Shown here piece after piece: positions 56,535 to 64,000 of a stretch of 64,000 nucleotides of DNA (position 1 is its first letter; the number at the start of each line of letters is the position of its first letter). Made by a program: the position numbers and the translations under genes. The notes under the pieces were generated by a model. That model was not told the DNA's origin. It was given only the letters and a program-made list of their open reading frames with translations, and made no database searches. Source of the DNA: Buchnera aphidicola (Acyrthosiphon lactucae) (GTDB lineage: Bacteria > Pseudomonadota > Gammaproteobacteria > Enterobacterales > Enterobacteriaceae). The stretch is taken from assembly GCF_005083565.1 (NCBI RefSeq), contig NZ_CP034891.1, forward strand, positions 558,001-622,000. The letters are read 5' to 3'.

Positions 56535-57866
56535 ATGTCTGAAATGACTCCTCCTCAAATTGTTTCTGAACTTGATAAATTTATTATTGGTCAAGAAAAA
56601 GCAAAACGAGCTGTGTCTATTGCATTAAGAAATCGTTGGCGTCGTATGCAGTTAAATAGTGAACTTCGTCATGAAATTACACCTAAAAATATTTTAATGA
56701 TTGGTCCGACAGGAGTAGGAAAAACAGAAATAGCAAGACGATTAGCTAAATTAGCAAATTCTCCTTTTATTAAAGTAGAAGCAACTAAATTTACTGAAGT
56801 CGGATATGTTGGAAAAGAAGTAGATTCTATTATTCGTGATTTAACTGATGCTGCGATAAAAATGATCCGAATTAGAAACATTGAAAAAAATAAAATTCGA
56901 GTAGAAGAAATAGTAGAAGAAAAAATTTTAGATGTTCTTGTTCCTAGACCTAAGAAAAATTGGACAGAAAGTGAAAAAAATGAAAGTCTTTCCAAAACTA
57001 TTCAAATATTTCGAAAAAAATTACGAGAAGGTGTTTTAGATGAAAAAGAAATAGAAATTAATGTATTAGCAACTACTATGGGTGTTGAAATTATGGCACC
57101 TCCAGGTATGGAAGAATTAACTAGTCAATTACAATCTTTATTTCAAAATTTAAGTGGACATAAAAAAAACAACAGACGTCTTAAAATTAAAGATGCTATT
57201 ATACTATTAACAGAAGAAGAAGCAGCTAAATTAATTAATCAAGAAGAAATTAAAAAAGAAGCTATTAATGCAGTTGAACAACATGGTATAGTTTTTATTG
57301 ATGAAATTGATAAAATATGTAAACGAGGTGATTCTTCTGGTCCAGATATTTCTCGAGAAGGTGTTCAAAGAGATTTACTTCCATTAGTTGAAGGATGTAC
57401 TGTCTCTACTAAATATGGCATGGTTAAAACAGATCATATTTTATTTATTGCATCTGGAGCATTTCAAACATCTACACCATCTGATTTAATTCCTGAATTA
57501 CAAGGACGTCTTCCAATTAAAGTTGAACTACAAGCACTTACTATTGATGATTTTGAAAAAATCTTAACAGAACCTACAGCATCTATTACTGCACAATATA
57601 AAGCACTTATGAAAACAGAAGGTGTTTGTATCAATTTTACTAAAGAGGGAATACGTAATATTGCAGAAGCTGCCTGGAAAGTTAATGAATCTATGGAGAA
57701 TATTGGAGCTCGCCGATTGCATACTATATTAGAAAAATTAATGGAAGATATATCTTTTAATGCTAGCGATAATAAGGGTAATACAATTGAAATTAATTCG
57801 AATTACGTAGGAGAGCATTTAGATCAATTAATATCTAATGAAGATCTTAGTCGTTTTATATTGTAA
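56535..57866 (+). CDS. hslU: ATP-dependent protease ATPase subunit HslU
   Basis: AAA+ unfoldase that feeds HslV. The start [20 protein letters not shown], with AAGGA upstream, gives 443 residues, exactly the E. coli length; the frame overlaps hslV further upstream but is not family-like there. Walker A is [13 protein letters not shown] and Walker [10 protein letters not shown]. The C-terminal [11 protein letters not shown] tail, which docks into HslV, is intact. Confidence 0.97.
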   Translation: MSEMTPPQIVSELDKFIIGQEKAKRAVSIALRNRWRRMQLNSELRHEITPKNILMIGPTGVGKTEIARRLAKLANSPFIKVEATKFTEVGYVGKEVDSIIRDLTDAAIKMIRIRNIEKNKIRVEEIVEEKILDVLVPRPKKNWTESEKNESLSKTIQIFRKKLREGVLDEKEIEINVLATTMGVEIMAPPGMEELTSQLQSLFQNLSGHKKNNRRLKIKDAIILLTEEEAAKLINQEEIKKEAINAVEQHGIVFIDEIDKICKRGDSSGPDISREGVQRDLLPLVEGCTVSTKYGMVKTDHILFIASGAFQTSTPSDLIPELQGRLPIKVELQALTIDDFEKILTEPTASITAQYKALMKTEGVCINFTKEGIRNIAEAAWKVNESMENIGARRLHTILEKLMEDISFNASDNKGNTIEINSNYVGEHLDQLISNEDLSRFIL

Positions 57867-57963
57867 TTTATATTTAAAATATTTATCCATTATTGTTTCT
57901 TATAAAATAGATTAATATTTTTTATATTATTAAAAAGAAATTTAAATTAATTTAAAATGGCCA

Positions 57964-57992
57964 TTGAAAAAATAAAATAAGACCTTACTATA
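57964..57992 (+). promoter_or_regulatory. Candidate heat-shock (sigma-32) promoter of ibpA
   Basis: ttgaaa (57964-57969), 13 bases, then ccttactata (57983-57992). This resembles the sigma-32 pattern cTTGAAA / CCCCATTTA at its usual spacing and lies about 85 bases before ibpA, a sigma-32 gene in E. coli. The G and C residues are unusual for a spacer here. The upstream -10 part is imperfect. Confidence 0.45.
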
Positions 57993-58075
57993 AAAAAAAC
58001 ATTTATTCATTTTTTGTAAATTAATATTTAAATTATAAAAACTTTATAGTAAAAAATATTTAGAAGGAGTGTTCT

Positions 58076-58558
58076 ATGTCTTATCGTTCTCTTTCATTTA
58101 TTCCAAATTTTAATGATAATAATATTTTTTCAAATAGATTTAATCAAATCGATAAAATGTTTAGTACTCTAACAGGAGAAAAACCAATATCTGATACACC
58201 AACATATAATCTATGTCAAATAAATGATATTGAATATGAATTAACACTTAGTATTCCTGGATATAAAGAAGAAGAATTAGATATATCTGTACATAACAAT
58301 CAATTATCTATTCAAGGAAAAAAAGAAGATAAAAAAACATATGACAATCAAGAACATAAAAAATGGTTACATAAAGGTATAATATTTAATAATTTTTCTT
58401 TAAATTTTAATTTAGATCATAAAATAAAAGTAAAAAAAGCAGAATTATCTTTAGGTTTATTAAAATTACATTTTGAATGTAATATTCCAGAAGAAGAAAA
58501 ACCTAAAAAAATTGCGATAAATATTTCTGATGATACTAAAAAAATTGATAAAAAATAA
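58076..58558 (+). CDS. ibpA: Small heat-shock protein IbpA
   Basis: Alpha-crystallin-type holdase that binds unfolded proteins at heat stress. It is 160 residues against 137 in E. coli IbpA, longer at the C-terminus (KKIAINISDDTKKIDKK). It starts MSYRSLSFIPNFNDNNIF, and the alpha-crystallin core is visible as YELTLSIPGYKEEELDISVH. The usual C-terminal I-x-I/V motif appears as IAINI. A strong AAGGAG precedes the ATG. A single ibp gene is the Buchnera state. Confidence 0.94.
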   Translation: MSYRSLSFIPNFNDNNIFSNRFNQIDKMFSTLTGEKPISDTPTYNLCQINDIEYELTLSIPGYKEEELDISVHNNQLSIQGKKEDKKTYDNQEHKKWLHKGIIFNNFSLNFNLDHKIKVKKAELSLGLLKLHFECNIPEEEKPKKIAINISDDTKKIDKK

Positions 58559-58573
58559 AAATAAAAAAATAAA

Positions 58574-58609
58574 AAATCACTGTACTTATAAAAATAAGTA
58601 CAGTGATTT
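58574..58609 (+). terminator. ibpA terminator with a perfect 16-bp stem
   Basis: A perfect sixteen-base-pair stem (aaatcactgtacttat and its complement) with a four-base A loop lies 15 bases after the ibpA stop and 24 bases before fpr. It should separate ibpA from fpr transcription. Confidence 0.65.
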
Positions 58610-58633
58610 AATTAAAATTATTGAGAAAAAATA

Positions 58634-59395
58634 ATGAATCCATGGATTAATGCAGATGTTTTAATAGTAAAAAAATGGACTAAAAATTTATTTAGTCTTA
58701 TTTTAAATGCTTCTATAGAACCTTTTCATGCGGGACAATTTACTAAATTAGCTTTATACGATAATAGTAATACTTTAAATCGAAAGAAAATTCAAAGAGC
58801 ATATTCATATGTTAATGCTCCTAGTGAAAAAAATTTAGAAATTTATATTGTTCGTGTAATAAATGGACAACTTAGCAATTTATTATATAATCTTAAAAGT
58901 GGTGATAAAATATTTATTAAAAAAAAATCATTTGGTTTTTTTATAATAGATGAAATACCAGATTGCGAAACATTATGGATGTTTGCTACAGGTACAGGAA
59001 TAGGTCCTTATTGTTCAATTTTAAAAGAAGCTAAAAATGTTAATAGATTTAATCATATTGTTTTAATTCATGCAGTACGATATCAAAATGAATTAACTTA
59101 TTTACCACTTATGAAAGAACTACATGAAAAATATAATGGAAAGTTAATAATTAAAACTATTACTAGTAGAGAAAAAAATAAAAGTTCTTTGACTGGTAGA
59201 ATACCTTTTTTATTACATAGCAAAGTATTAGAAAAAAGTATCGGTCTTTCAATAAATTCTCAAAATTCACATGTTATGTTATGCGGAAATCCTTGGATGG
59301 TAAAAGATACTTTTTTATTTTTAAAAAATAATAGAAATATGGATAAACATCTGCGTCGAAAAAAAGGTAATATTACCATGGAAAATTATTGGTAA
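58634..59395 (+). CDS. fpr: Ferredoxin/flavodoxin-NADP+ reductase
   Basis: FAD enzyme that moves electrons between NADPH and ferredoxin or flavodoxin. It is 253 residues against 248 in E. coli. The FAD-binding segment [11 protein letters not shown], the NADP-binding [15 protein letters not shown] and the C-terminal [10 protein letters not shown] are clear. The likely partners are flavodoxin and biotin- or lipoate-related radical SAM enzymes such as those with 4Fe-4S sites; none of the donors is in the window. Confidence 0.95.
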   Translation: MNPWINADVLIVKKWTKNLFSLILNASIEPFHAGQFTKLALYDNSNTLNRKKIQRAYSYVNAPSEKNLEIYIVRVINGQLSNLLYNLKSGDKIFIKKKSFGFFIIDEIPDCETLWMFATGTGIGPYCSILKEAKNVNRFNHIVLIHAVRYQNELTYLPLMKELHEKYNGKLIIKTITSREKNKSSLTGRIPFLLHSKVLEKSIGLSINSQNSHVMLCGNPWMVKDTFLFLKNNRNMDKHLRRKKGNITMENYW

Positions 59396-59426
59396 AATAT
59401 TTTTTTTTTATTTTAGGAACAATATA

Positions 59427-60340
59427 ATGAATAAAAATAAATTAATTAATACTTTTTTATTTAAAATTAACATAATTAATGGATTAGAATCTATTATCAC
59501 TTCTAAATAGGAGGTAAATCATAAGATAAAATACTTAATAAAAATAATCCATTTTTACATTAGCACATTCATAAAAAAACGTTCTTTAATCATCTCTAAT
59601 AAAAACATTTTTTATTCATTAGCATCTCTTATTTTATAAAAAACCATTCCTAGTTTTATTCTTTTAAAAAAATTTTAAATTTTTCTAATATACGAAAATT
59701 TTTTTAATTAATAGCCTCAAGAGTTGTTTGTTTTTCAGAAAAATAACAAAAAATACAGGTTTATCTTTCTGATTTTAGGTTCTATTTTAAAGTAAATAAT
59801 AATTTTATAAACTTATTTAAATTATTTTTAAGATAATTTAAATAATCTAATTTTAATTTTTTAGATATTTAATCTAATTGTAAAAAATTAGTGGATAAAA
59901 GATCTATTTTCAAAAAATTTATAAATAAATCTTGATAAGAAATTTTGTCTGATTGATTGAAATTTAATATAATTTAAAAGAATTTATCTATTTTTTAATA
60001 AAATTATTTATTAAACAAAAAGGTAGATGCCATGCAAACATAGTAAATTCTGGATTATGATATCAATCTGATGCTTTATTTTTAAAACTATGACAAATTT
60101 AATATATAGATCCACTTTCTGATGCTAATAAATTTTTCATATGATATTCTGGACTAGTTATTAAATATAATTTTAATTTTTTCAATATTATTTAACGGAA
60201 AATAATTATTTTTAAATAATATTGAATTTATATCAGTAACTGTTGAATATAATAAAATTAGTGTTTCTACTTCATGAAAATTTTTTAGGAAAAATAGATG
60301 AATATTAGAAAAATTTTTGATCTTTTAATTAAATTTTAAA
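59427..60340 (-). pseudogene. epmA: Decayed EF-P lysine ligase (epmA/genX)
   Basis: Remains of EpmA (GenX, PoxA), which joins beta-lysine to elongation factor P. Fragments align in order with E. coli EpmA on the minus strand: LIKRSKIF and EVETLILLYSTVTDINS near the N-terminus, TSPEYHMKNLLASESGSIY, ICHSFKNKASD, YHNPEFTMFAWHLPF, then YKIRDANE and a C-terminal piece matching GVDRLVMLALG. They lie in several frames with stops and indels. The lysyl-tRNA-synthetase-like catalytic core is destroyed, so the enzyme cannot be made from this locus. Confidence 0.9.
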
Positions 60341-60434
60341 TAGAACATTAGGTTTTCAAATTTTTTCCCTCTTTCAATTTTATTTTAAAATTTATTAAAT
60401 ATTAGAAAATTACTGATAAATAGAATAAAAAAAT

Positions 60435-60932
60435 ATGAATAAAACTGCAATATATCCAGGTACTTTCGATCCGATTACATACGGACATTTAGATATTATA
60501 ATACGTGCGACAAAAATATTTGATAGTATAATTATTGCAATTTCTGATAATTTTAAAAAAAAACCTATTTTTAATTTAAAAGAACGAATAGAACTGACCC
60601 GAACAGTTACAATTCACTTAAAAAATATAAAAAAAATACTTGGATTTAATGATTTACTTGCTAATTTAGCAAAAAAAGAGAAAGCTAATATTTTAATTAG
60701 AGGAGTTAGAACAATATTTGATTTTGATTATGAAATAAAATTAGCTGCTATAAATAAACAAATTTATCCAGATTTAGATAGTGTTTTCTTACTTTCTTCT
60801 AAAGATGTTTCCTTTATATCTTCATCTTTTGTTAAAGAAATAGCAAGATATAAAGGCGATATAAAACCCTATCTTCCTAAAGAAGCACATTCTGCATTAT
60901 TGAAAAAACTACACAATAATTTTTTAAAATAA
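60435..60932 (+). CDS. coaD: Phosphopantetheine adenylyltransferase
   Basis: Penultimate enzyme of coenzyme A synthesis (KdtB). It is 165 residues against 159 in E. coli. The nucleotidyltransferase motif is TFDPITYGHLDIIIRA (residues 9-24), the pantetheine-site FNDLLANLAKKEKANILIRG follows, and VSFISSSFVKEIARY ends the active site. It stands alone between the epmA remnant and a terminator. Confidence 0.96.
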   Translation: MNKTAIYPGTFDPITYGHLDIIIRATKIFDSIIIAISDNFKKKPIFNLKERIELTRTVTIHLKNIKKILGFNDLLANLAKKEKANILIRGVRTIFDFDYEIKLAAINKQIYPDLDSVFLLSSKDVSFISSSFVKEIARYKGDIKPYLPKEAHSALLKKLHNNFLK

Positions 60933-60948
60933 AAGTATATTTATTAAA

Positions 60949-60981
60949 AAATAGCAGGATATATTATATACCCTGCTATTT
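60949..60981. terminator. Bidirectional terminator between coaD and the orphan gene
   Basis: A ten-base-pair stem (aaatagcagg / cctgctattt) with a further weak inner A+T pairing lies between coaD and the convergent orphan gene. T-rich sequence follows on the right. Confidence 0.6.
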
Positions 60982-61020
60982 AATTAATAATTAAATATTA
61001 GTTTTAAAAATCAATATTAT

Positions 61021-62510
61021 TTATTTTAAAAAATATGAATATTTCATTATTGGTAAATCATTTGGAGGCAGAACTATAGTTGCACGTATTCCAAAAGAAT
61101 TGTATTTCTGAATATCATTATTGTTATTTATATCTAAATTAGATAAATTAGTAGCAACTAATTTAATTGAACCATCATTTAAAAAATTTATTTTATAAAT
61201 ATTACGTGAATGTTTTACTTGATATTGATTAATCTCTGGATGTTCAGAAATTAATTGAAAATAAGATTGATATAAAAATTTTTGATTTGCATATGTTGAA
61301 ATTAATTGTTGAGATTCAATATTTGGTATTATTTTTTTGAAATCTTCTAACATTTGATCTCTATTATTAATAGGAATTAAATTATCATTTACAATAAAAA
61401 TAAATGGATTAGAATCAGTCATAAAATTGTTGTCTAAATTATTGGACAATTTTAAAGATTCATAGTTTTTTTGAAAATTTTGAATTGTTAATTTAATGTT
61501 ATGAAATGAATTTAATTGGTCTACAACTGTCCATACACTATCGTTAATAAAATCATTATAATAAGATTCTTGAATATTTTTATTCATTCTGTTTCGAAAA
61601 TCTTCATCTGTTTTTAATATATTTTTTCTTCCTTCTAAATCAAAATTTTCATCCAGTCTTTTAAAAGGATAAAAATCATTTTCATTATTAGGTTTAGGTG
61701 TTGCATGAAGAAGATCAGGAAATGAACTTTGATACTCAGGATGAAGTGGGTTACCATTCAATTTATTAATAATTTTTATTTTACCTTGATATCTAATTTT
61801 TTCAATAATAGCTCTAATATAAACTTTTGATGATTCAATAGTTCTTTTAAGTTTTTCAATTTCTTCGGATAAAGAAACGATAGATCCAGATTCTGAATCT
61901 GATTTAATGTTTTTATCATCTGATGAAAAAAAGATTTTTTTGAATGTTGTACCATTAAAAATATTTATTGTTTCTTCTTTAACAGTTTCATAAGTTGTTA
62001 CAACAGTATTTTTTATAGTTTCAAGAATGTTTTCAGTTATTTCTAAAATATCAAAATCTAAAAGTACTGTATCAGATGATTCTACTTTATTAGATGATTC
62101 TACTTTATTAGATGATTCTATTTGATTTTCGAGAAATGTTAAAGAGGGTTGCTCAGGAATTTTTTTTTCATAAGTATATTTGTAGTTACTTCATTATTAG
62201 CATTTTTAATAATTTTTTGATTATTTTTTTCTATATTATATTTTTCAAGTATTTTTTTTTCTATATATTTTTGCATGATATTTAATAAAATTAGAGAATT
62301 TTCATATGAATTTTCTAAATTTGTCATATTTTTTTTATTTTCAAAATAATTTAGTTCTTTAGAACTTTTATTATTAATATTAGATTCTTTAAATTTATTA
62401 GTATTTTTTTTTATTTTTAATATTTTTTTTATTGTCTCTTCATAAATATCTATTTTATTCGAATGTTTATTGTTTGCTATATCTATACTAGATAAAAAAT
62501 TATATAACAT
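61021..62510 (-). CDS. Orphan 496-residue protein, frame broken at an A9 tract
   Basis: Family not recognised. The ATG at 62510 (MLYNFLSSIDIANNKHSN) has a strong AAAGGA upstream. This frame ends at 62139, just after nine A (62160-62168). A second frame, open without a stop from at least 62160 to 61021, continues IPEQPSLTFLENQIESS and ends IMKYSYFLK. One extra A joins both into one 496-residue protein. It is highly charged and Asn-, Lys- and Ser-rich, with predicted helical parts (VSLSEEIEKLKRTIESSK) and a C-terminal globular part (RATIVLPPNDLPIMKY). No signal peptide or membrane segment is seen. It may be a lineage-specific Buchnera protein like those called yba3/yba4; that link is from memory and weak. 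Confidence 0.6.
62075..62110 (-). repeat. 18-base tandem repeat inside the orphan gene
   Basis: Two exact copies of an 18-base unit (gatgattctactttatta on the + strand) and a partial third encode ESSNKV-ESSNKV-ESSDTV. It keeps frame, so it changes length but not the reading. It suggests a flexible linker. Confidence 0.85.
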
Positions 62511-62661
62511 AGTATTTTCCTTTTTTATGAATTATTTTTTATAATATTTTGATTTTTTTTGTTAAAATTAAAATATATAAAAAAAATTATTAATTTACAT
62601 TTTAATTATTTTTTTTTAAAAGTCAATTATTAATTTTGAAAAATAAAAAAAGATAGAAAAT

Positions 62662-63408
62662 ATGAAAATACACTTAGAATTTCAGTCTTATAATAAAAGA
62701 ATATATAGTTTAATTAATTCATTGAAATTAGAACATGATGTAAATTCATCTATGGGTTTAATAGTAAAAAATGATTCATTAGAGTTATATAATCGTGAAA
62801 ATATAAAACAAAAATCTATAAAAGTAGATTTTACTTCGAAAAAGAACAATTATAGATGTTTCCATTTTAGAAAAAAAAATGAAGTTTTATCTAAAGTTGC
62901 AGGAATAAAAAAATCTTATTTTCCTTTTATACTGGATGCAACTGCAGGTTTGGGTAATGATGCTTTTATGTTCTCTTTTTTAGGATGTCAGGTGATGATG
63001 ATAGAACGTCATCCAATCGTTGCTGCTTTATTAAAAGATGGTTTACAAAGAGGATATAAAGATAAAAGAATAGGTCAATGGTTAAAAAAAAGACTACATT
63101 TAATAATAAATGATAGTTCTAATATGTTAGAAATACCTATTTTAAAACCAGATGTAATTTATTTAGATCCAATGTATCCTTCTTGTTGTAAAAAATCCCT
63201 ACCTAAAAAAAACATGCAATTTTTTAGAAAATTAATCGGACAGAATCATGATTCTGAAAAACTATTAAATATTTCTAGAACACTAGCAAAAAAAAGAATT
63301 ATTGTAAAACGTCCTTGTTATGCTAAACCTTTATCTACCGATAAAGTAAATTTTATTATTACGACAAAAAACCATCGTTTTGATATATATCAACCTTTTT
63401 CAAAATAA
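62662..63408 (+). CDS. rsmJ: 16S rRNA (guanine1516-N2)-methyltransferase
   Basis: RsmJ (YhiQ), which methylates G1516 of 16S rRNA. It is 248 residues against 250 in E. coli. The SAM-binding motif is DATAGLGNDAFMFSFLG near residues 93-109 and the catalytic loop YLDPMYPSC near 170-178. It is convergent with pit, and divergent from the orphan gene. In E. coli it is also near pitA (yhiQ and pitA region). Confidence 0.95.
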   Translation: MKIHLEFQSYNKRIYSLINSLKLEHDVNSSMGLIVKNDSLELYNRENIKQKSIKVDFTSKKNNYRCFHFRKKNEVLSKVAGIKKSYFPFILDATAGLGNDAFMFSFLGCQVMMIERHPIVAALLKDGLQRGYKDKRIGQWLKKRLHLIINDSSNMLEIPILKPDVIYLDPMYPSCCKKSLPKKNMQFFRKLIGQNHDSEKLLNISRTLAKKRIIVKRPCYAKPLSTDKVNFIITTKNHRFDIYQPFSK

Positions 63409-63441
63409 CAAGAGTACATATTTTTTATATGTACTCCTGTT
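63407..63441. terminator. Bidirectional terminator between rsmJ and pit
   Basis: A fifteen-base-pair stem (aacaagagtacatat / atatgtactcctgtt) with one A-C mismatch and a five-base T loop lies between two convergent genes. It begins at the rsmJ stop codon. Confidence 0.65.
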
Positions 63442-63479
63442 AATTAATAAATACTATTAATATATTAAAAATTAATATT

Positions 63480-64000
63480 TTATATTATAAATAATGTAAT
63501 CCAATATAAAAAACTAGACAATAAAATTGAAATAGGTAACGTTAACATCCATGCTAAAGCAATATTTTTGATAGTTTTGATTTGAATTCCATCACCATCA
63601 ATTAACATAGTACCTGCTACAGAAGATGAAAGAATATGTGTTGTAGAAACTGGTATACCTGTATAACTCGCTATTCCAATAGAAAAAGAAGCTGTTATTT
63701 GTGCTGACATAGCTTGTGCATATGTCATTCTTTTTTTCCCTATTTTTTCACCAATAGTAACAACTATACGTTTCCAACCTATCATTGTTCCTATTGATAA
63801 AGATAAAGCGACAATTAATATAATCCACATAGGGGCATATTCGATTGTTTGAAGTATTATTTTTTTACTTTTAGTTAAAAAATATTTATCTTTAGTATCA
63901 ATATCAGAAGAATTTATTCTTTTATCAATAAGATCAGAAATGTATAGTAACAAATGACGCAATTGAAATCTTTCTTTAATATTTAATACATTATAGTTAG
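63480..64000 (-). CDS. pit: Low-affinity inorganic phosphate transporter, C-terminal part
   Basis: PitA-type inorganic phosphate/proton symporter of the inner membrane. The 172 C-terminal residues are in the window; the frame is open to the right edge. It has ALSLSIGTMIGWKRIVVTIG, GKKRMTYAQAMSAQITASFS and the signature GIPVSTTHILSSSVAGTM, then a final membrane segment. The central cytoplasmic linker is shorter than in E. coli. The frame upstream of 64000 cannot be judged. It is convergent with rsmJ. Confidence 0.93.
   Translation of the reverse strand, partial: NYNVLNIKERFQLRHLLLYISDLIDKRINSSDIDTKDKYFLTKSKKIILQTIEYAPMWIILIVALSLSIGTMIGWKRIVVTIGEKIGKKRMTYAQAMSAQITASFSIGIASYTGIPVSTTHILSSSVAGTMLIDGDGIQIKTIKNIALAWMLTLPISILLSSFLYWITLFII

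Noticed and set aside
57993..58075. ROSE-type RNA thermometer in the ibpA leader
   Set aside because: I see no sequence complementary to AAGGAG in the A+T leader; folding was not computed.

Overview
The window is from the chromosome of a Buchnera aphidicola-type aphid endosymbiont, a reduced gammaproteobacterial relative of E. coli. The evidence is extreme A+T richness, short E. coli-like proteins at nearly full family length, E. coli gene blocks joined at new junctions, long empty or eroded spacers, and no insertion sequences, phage genes or CRISPR arrays. The species is inferred from gene content and order, not from a database search.

Layout. 1-3697 (minus): the S10 ribosomal operon (rpsJ-rplC-rplD-rplW-rplB-rpsS-rplV-rpsC, the last cut by the edge). 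4012-8368 (minus): the str operon (rpsL-rpsG-fusA-tufA), preceded by tusDCB and fkpA up to 10410. 10821-11814: decayed argD. 12046-17728: tsgA, then trpS, rpe, aroB and aroK. 18222-23825: tRNA-Ser, deoB-deoD, prfC, an unidentified eroded stretch, nfuA. 24775-33823: ssb, dnaB, gshB-ruvX, hemW, trmB, mutY-yggX, murI. 33810-38020: sbcB/yeeX, two tRNAs, pyrE, dut, cysQ. 38062-48130 (minus): rpsF-rpsR-rplI, rnr, purA, hflKC, mutL-miaA. 48224-53121: mtlA-mtlD (mannitol) and pgi. 53381-64000: orn, tRNA-Gly, amiB, rpmE, a tiny ftsN, hslVU, ibpA, fpr, decayed epmA, coaD, a large orphan gene, rsmJ and pit (cut by the right edge).

The genes serve translation and tRNA modification, replication and repair (dnaB, ssb, sbcB, mutL, mutY, dut), the shikimate pathway feeding aromatic amino acids for the host, nucleotide metabolism, redox and Fe-S maintenance, protein quality control, sugar uptake and residual envelope and division functions.

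The main discovery is in 46-62.5 kb. Four genes (miaA, amiB, a miniature ftsN and a 496-residue orphan) are each broken by one missing base at an A or T homopolymer, and in each case one added base restores one plausible protein. The ftsN relic keeps only the membrane anchor and the short essential division peptide of E. coli FtsN. argD and epmA are clearly decayed, with consequences for arginine/lysine synthesis and for elongation factor P modification.
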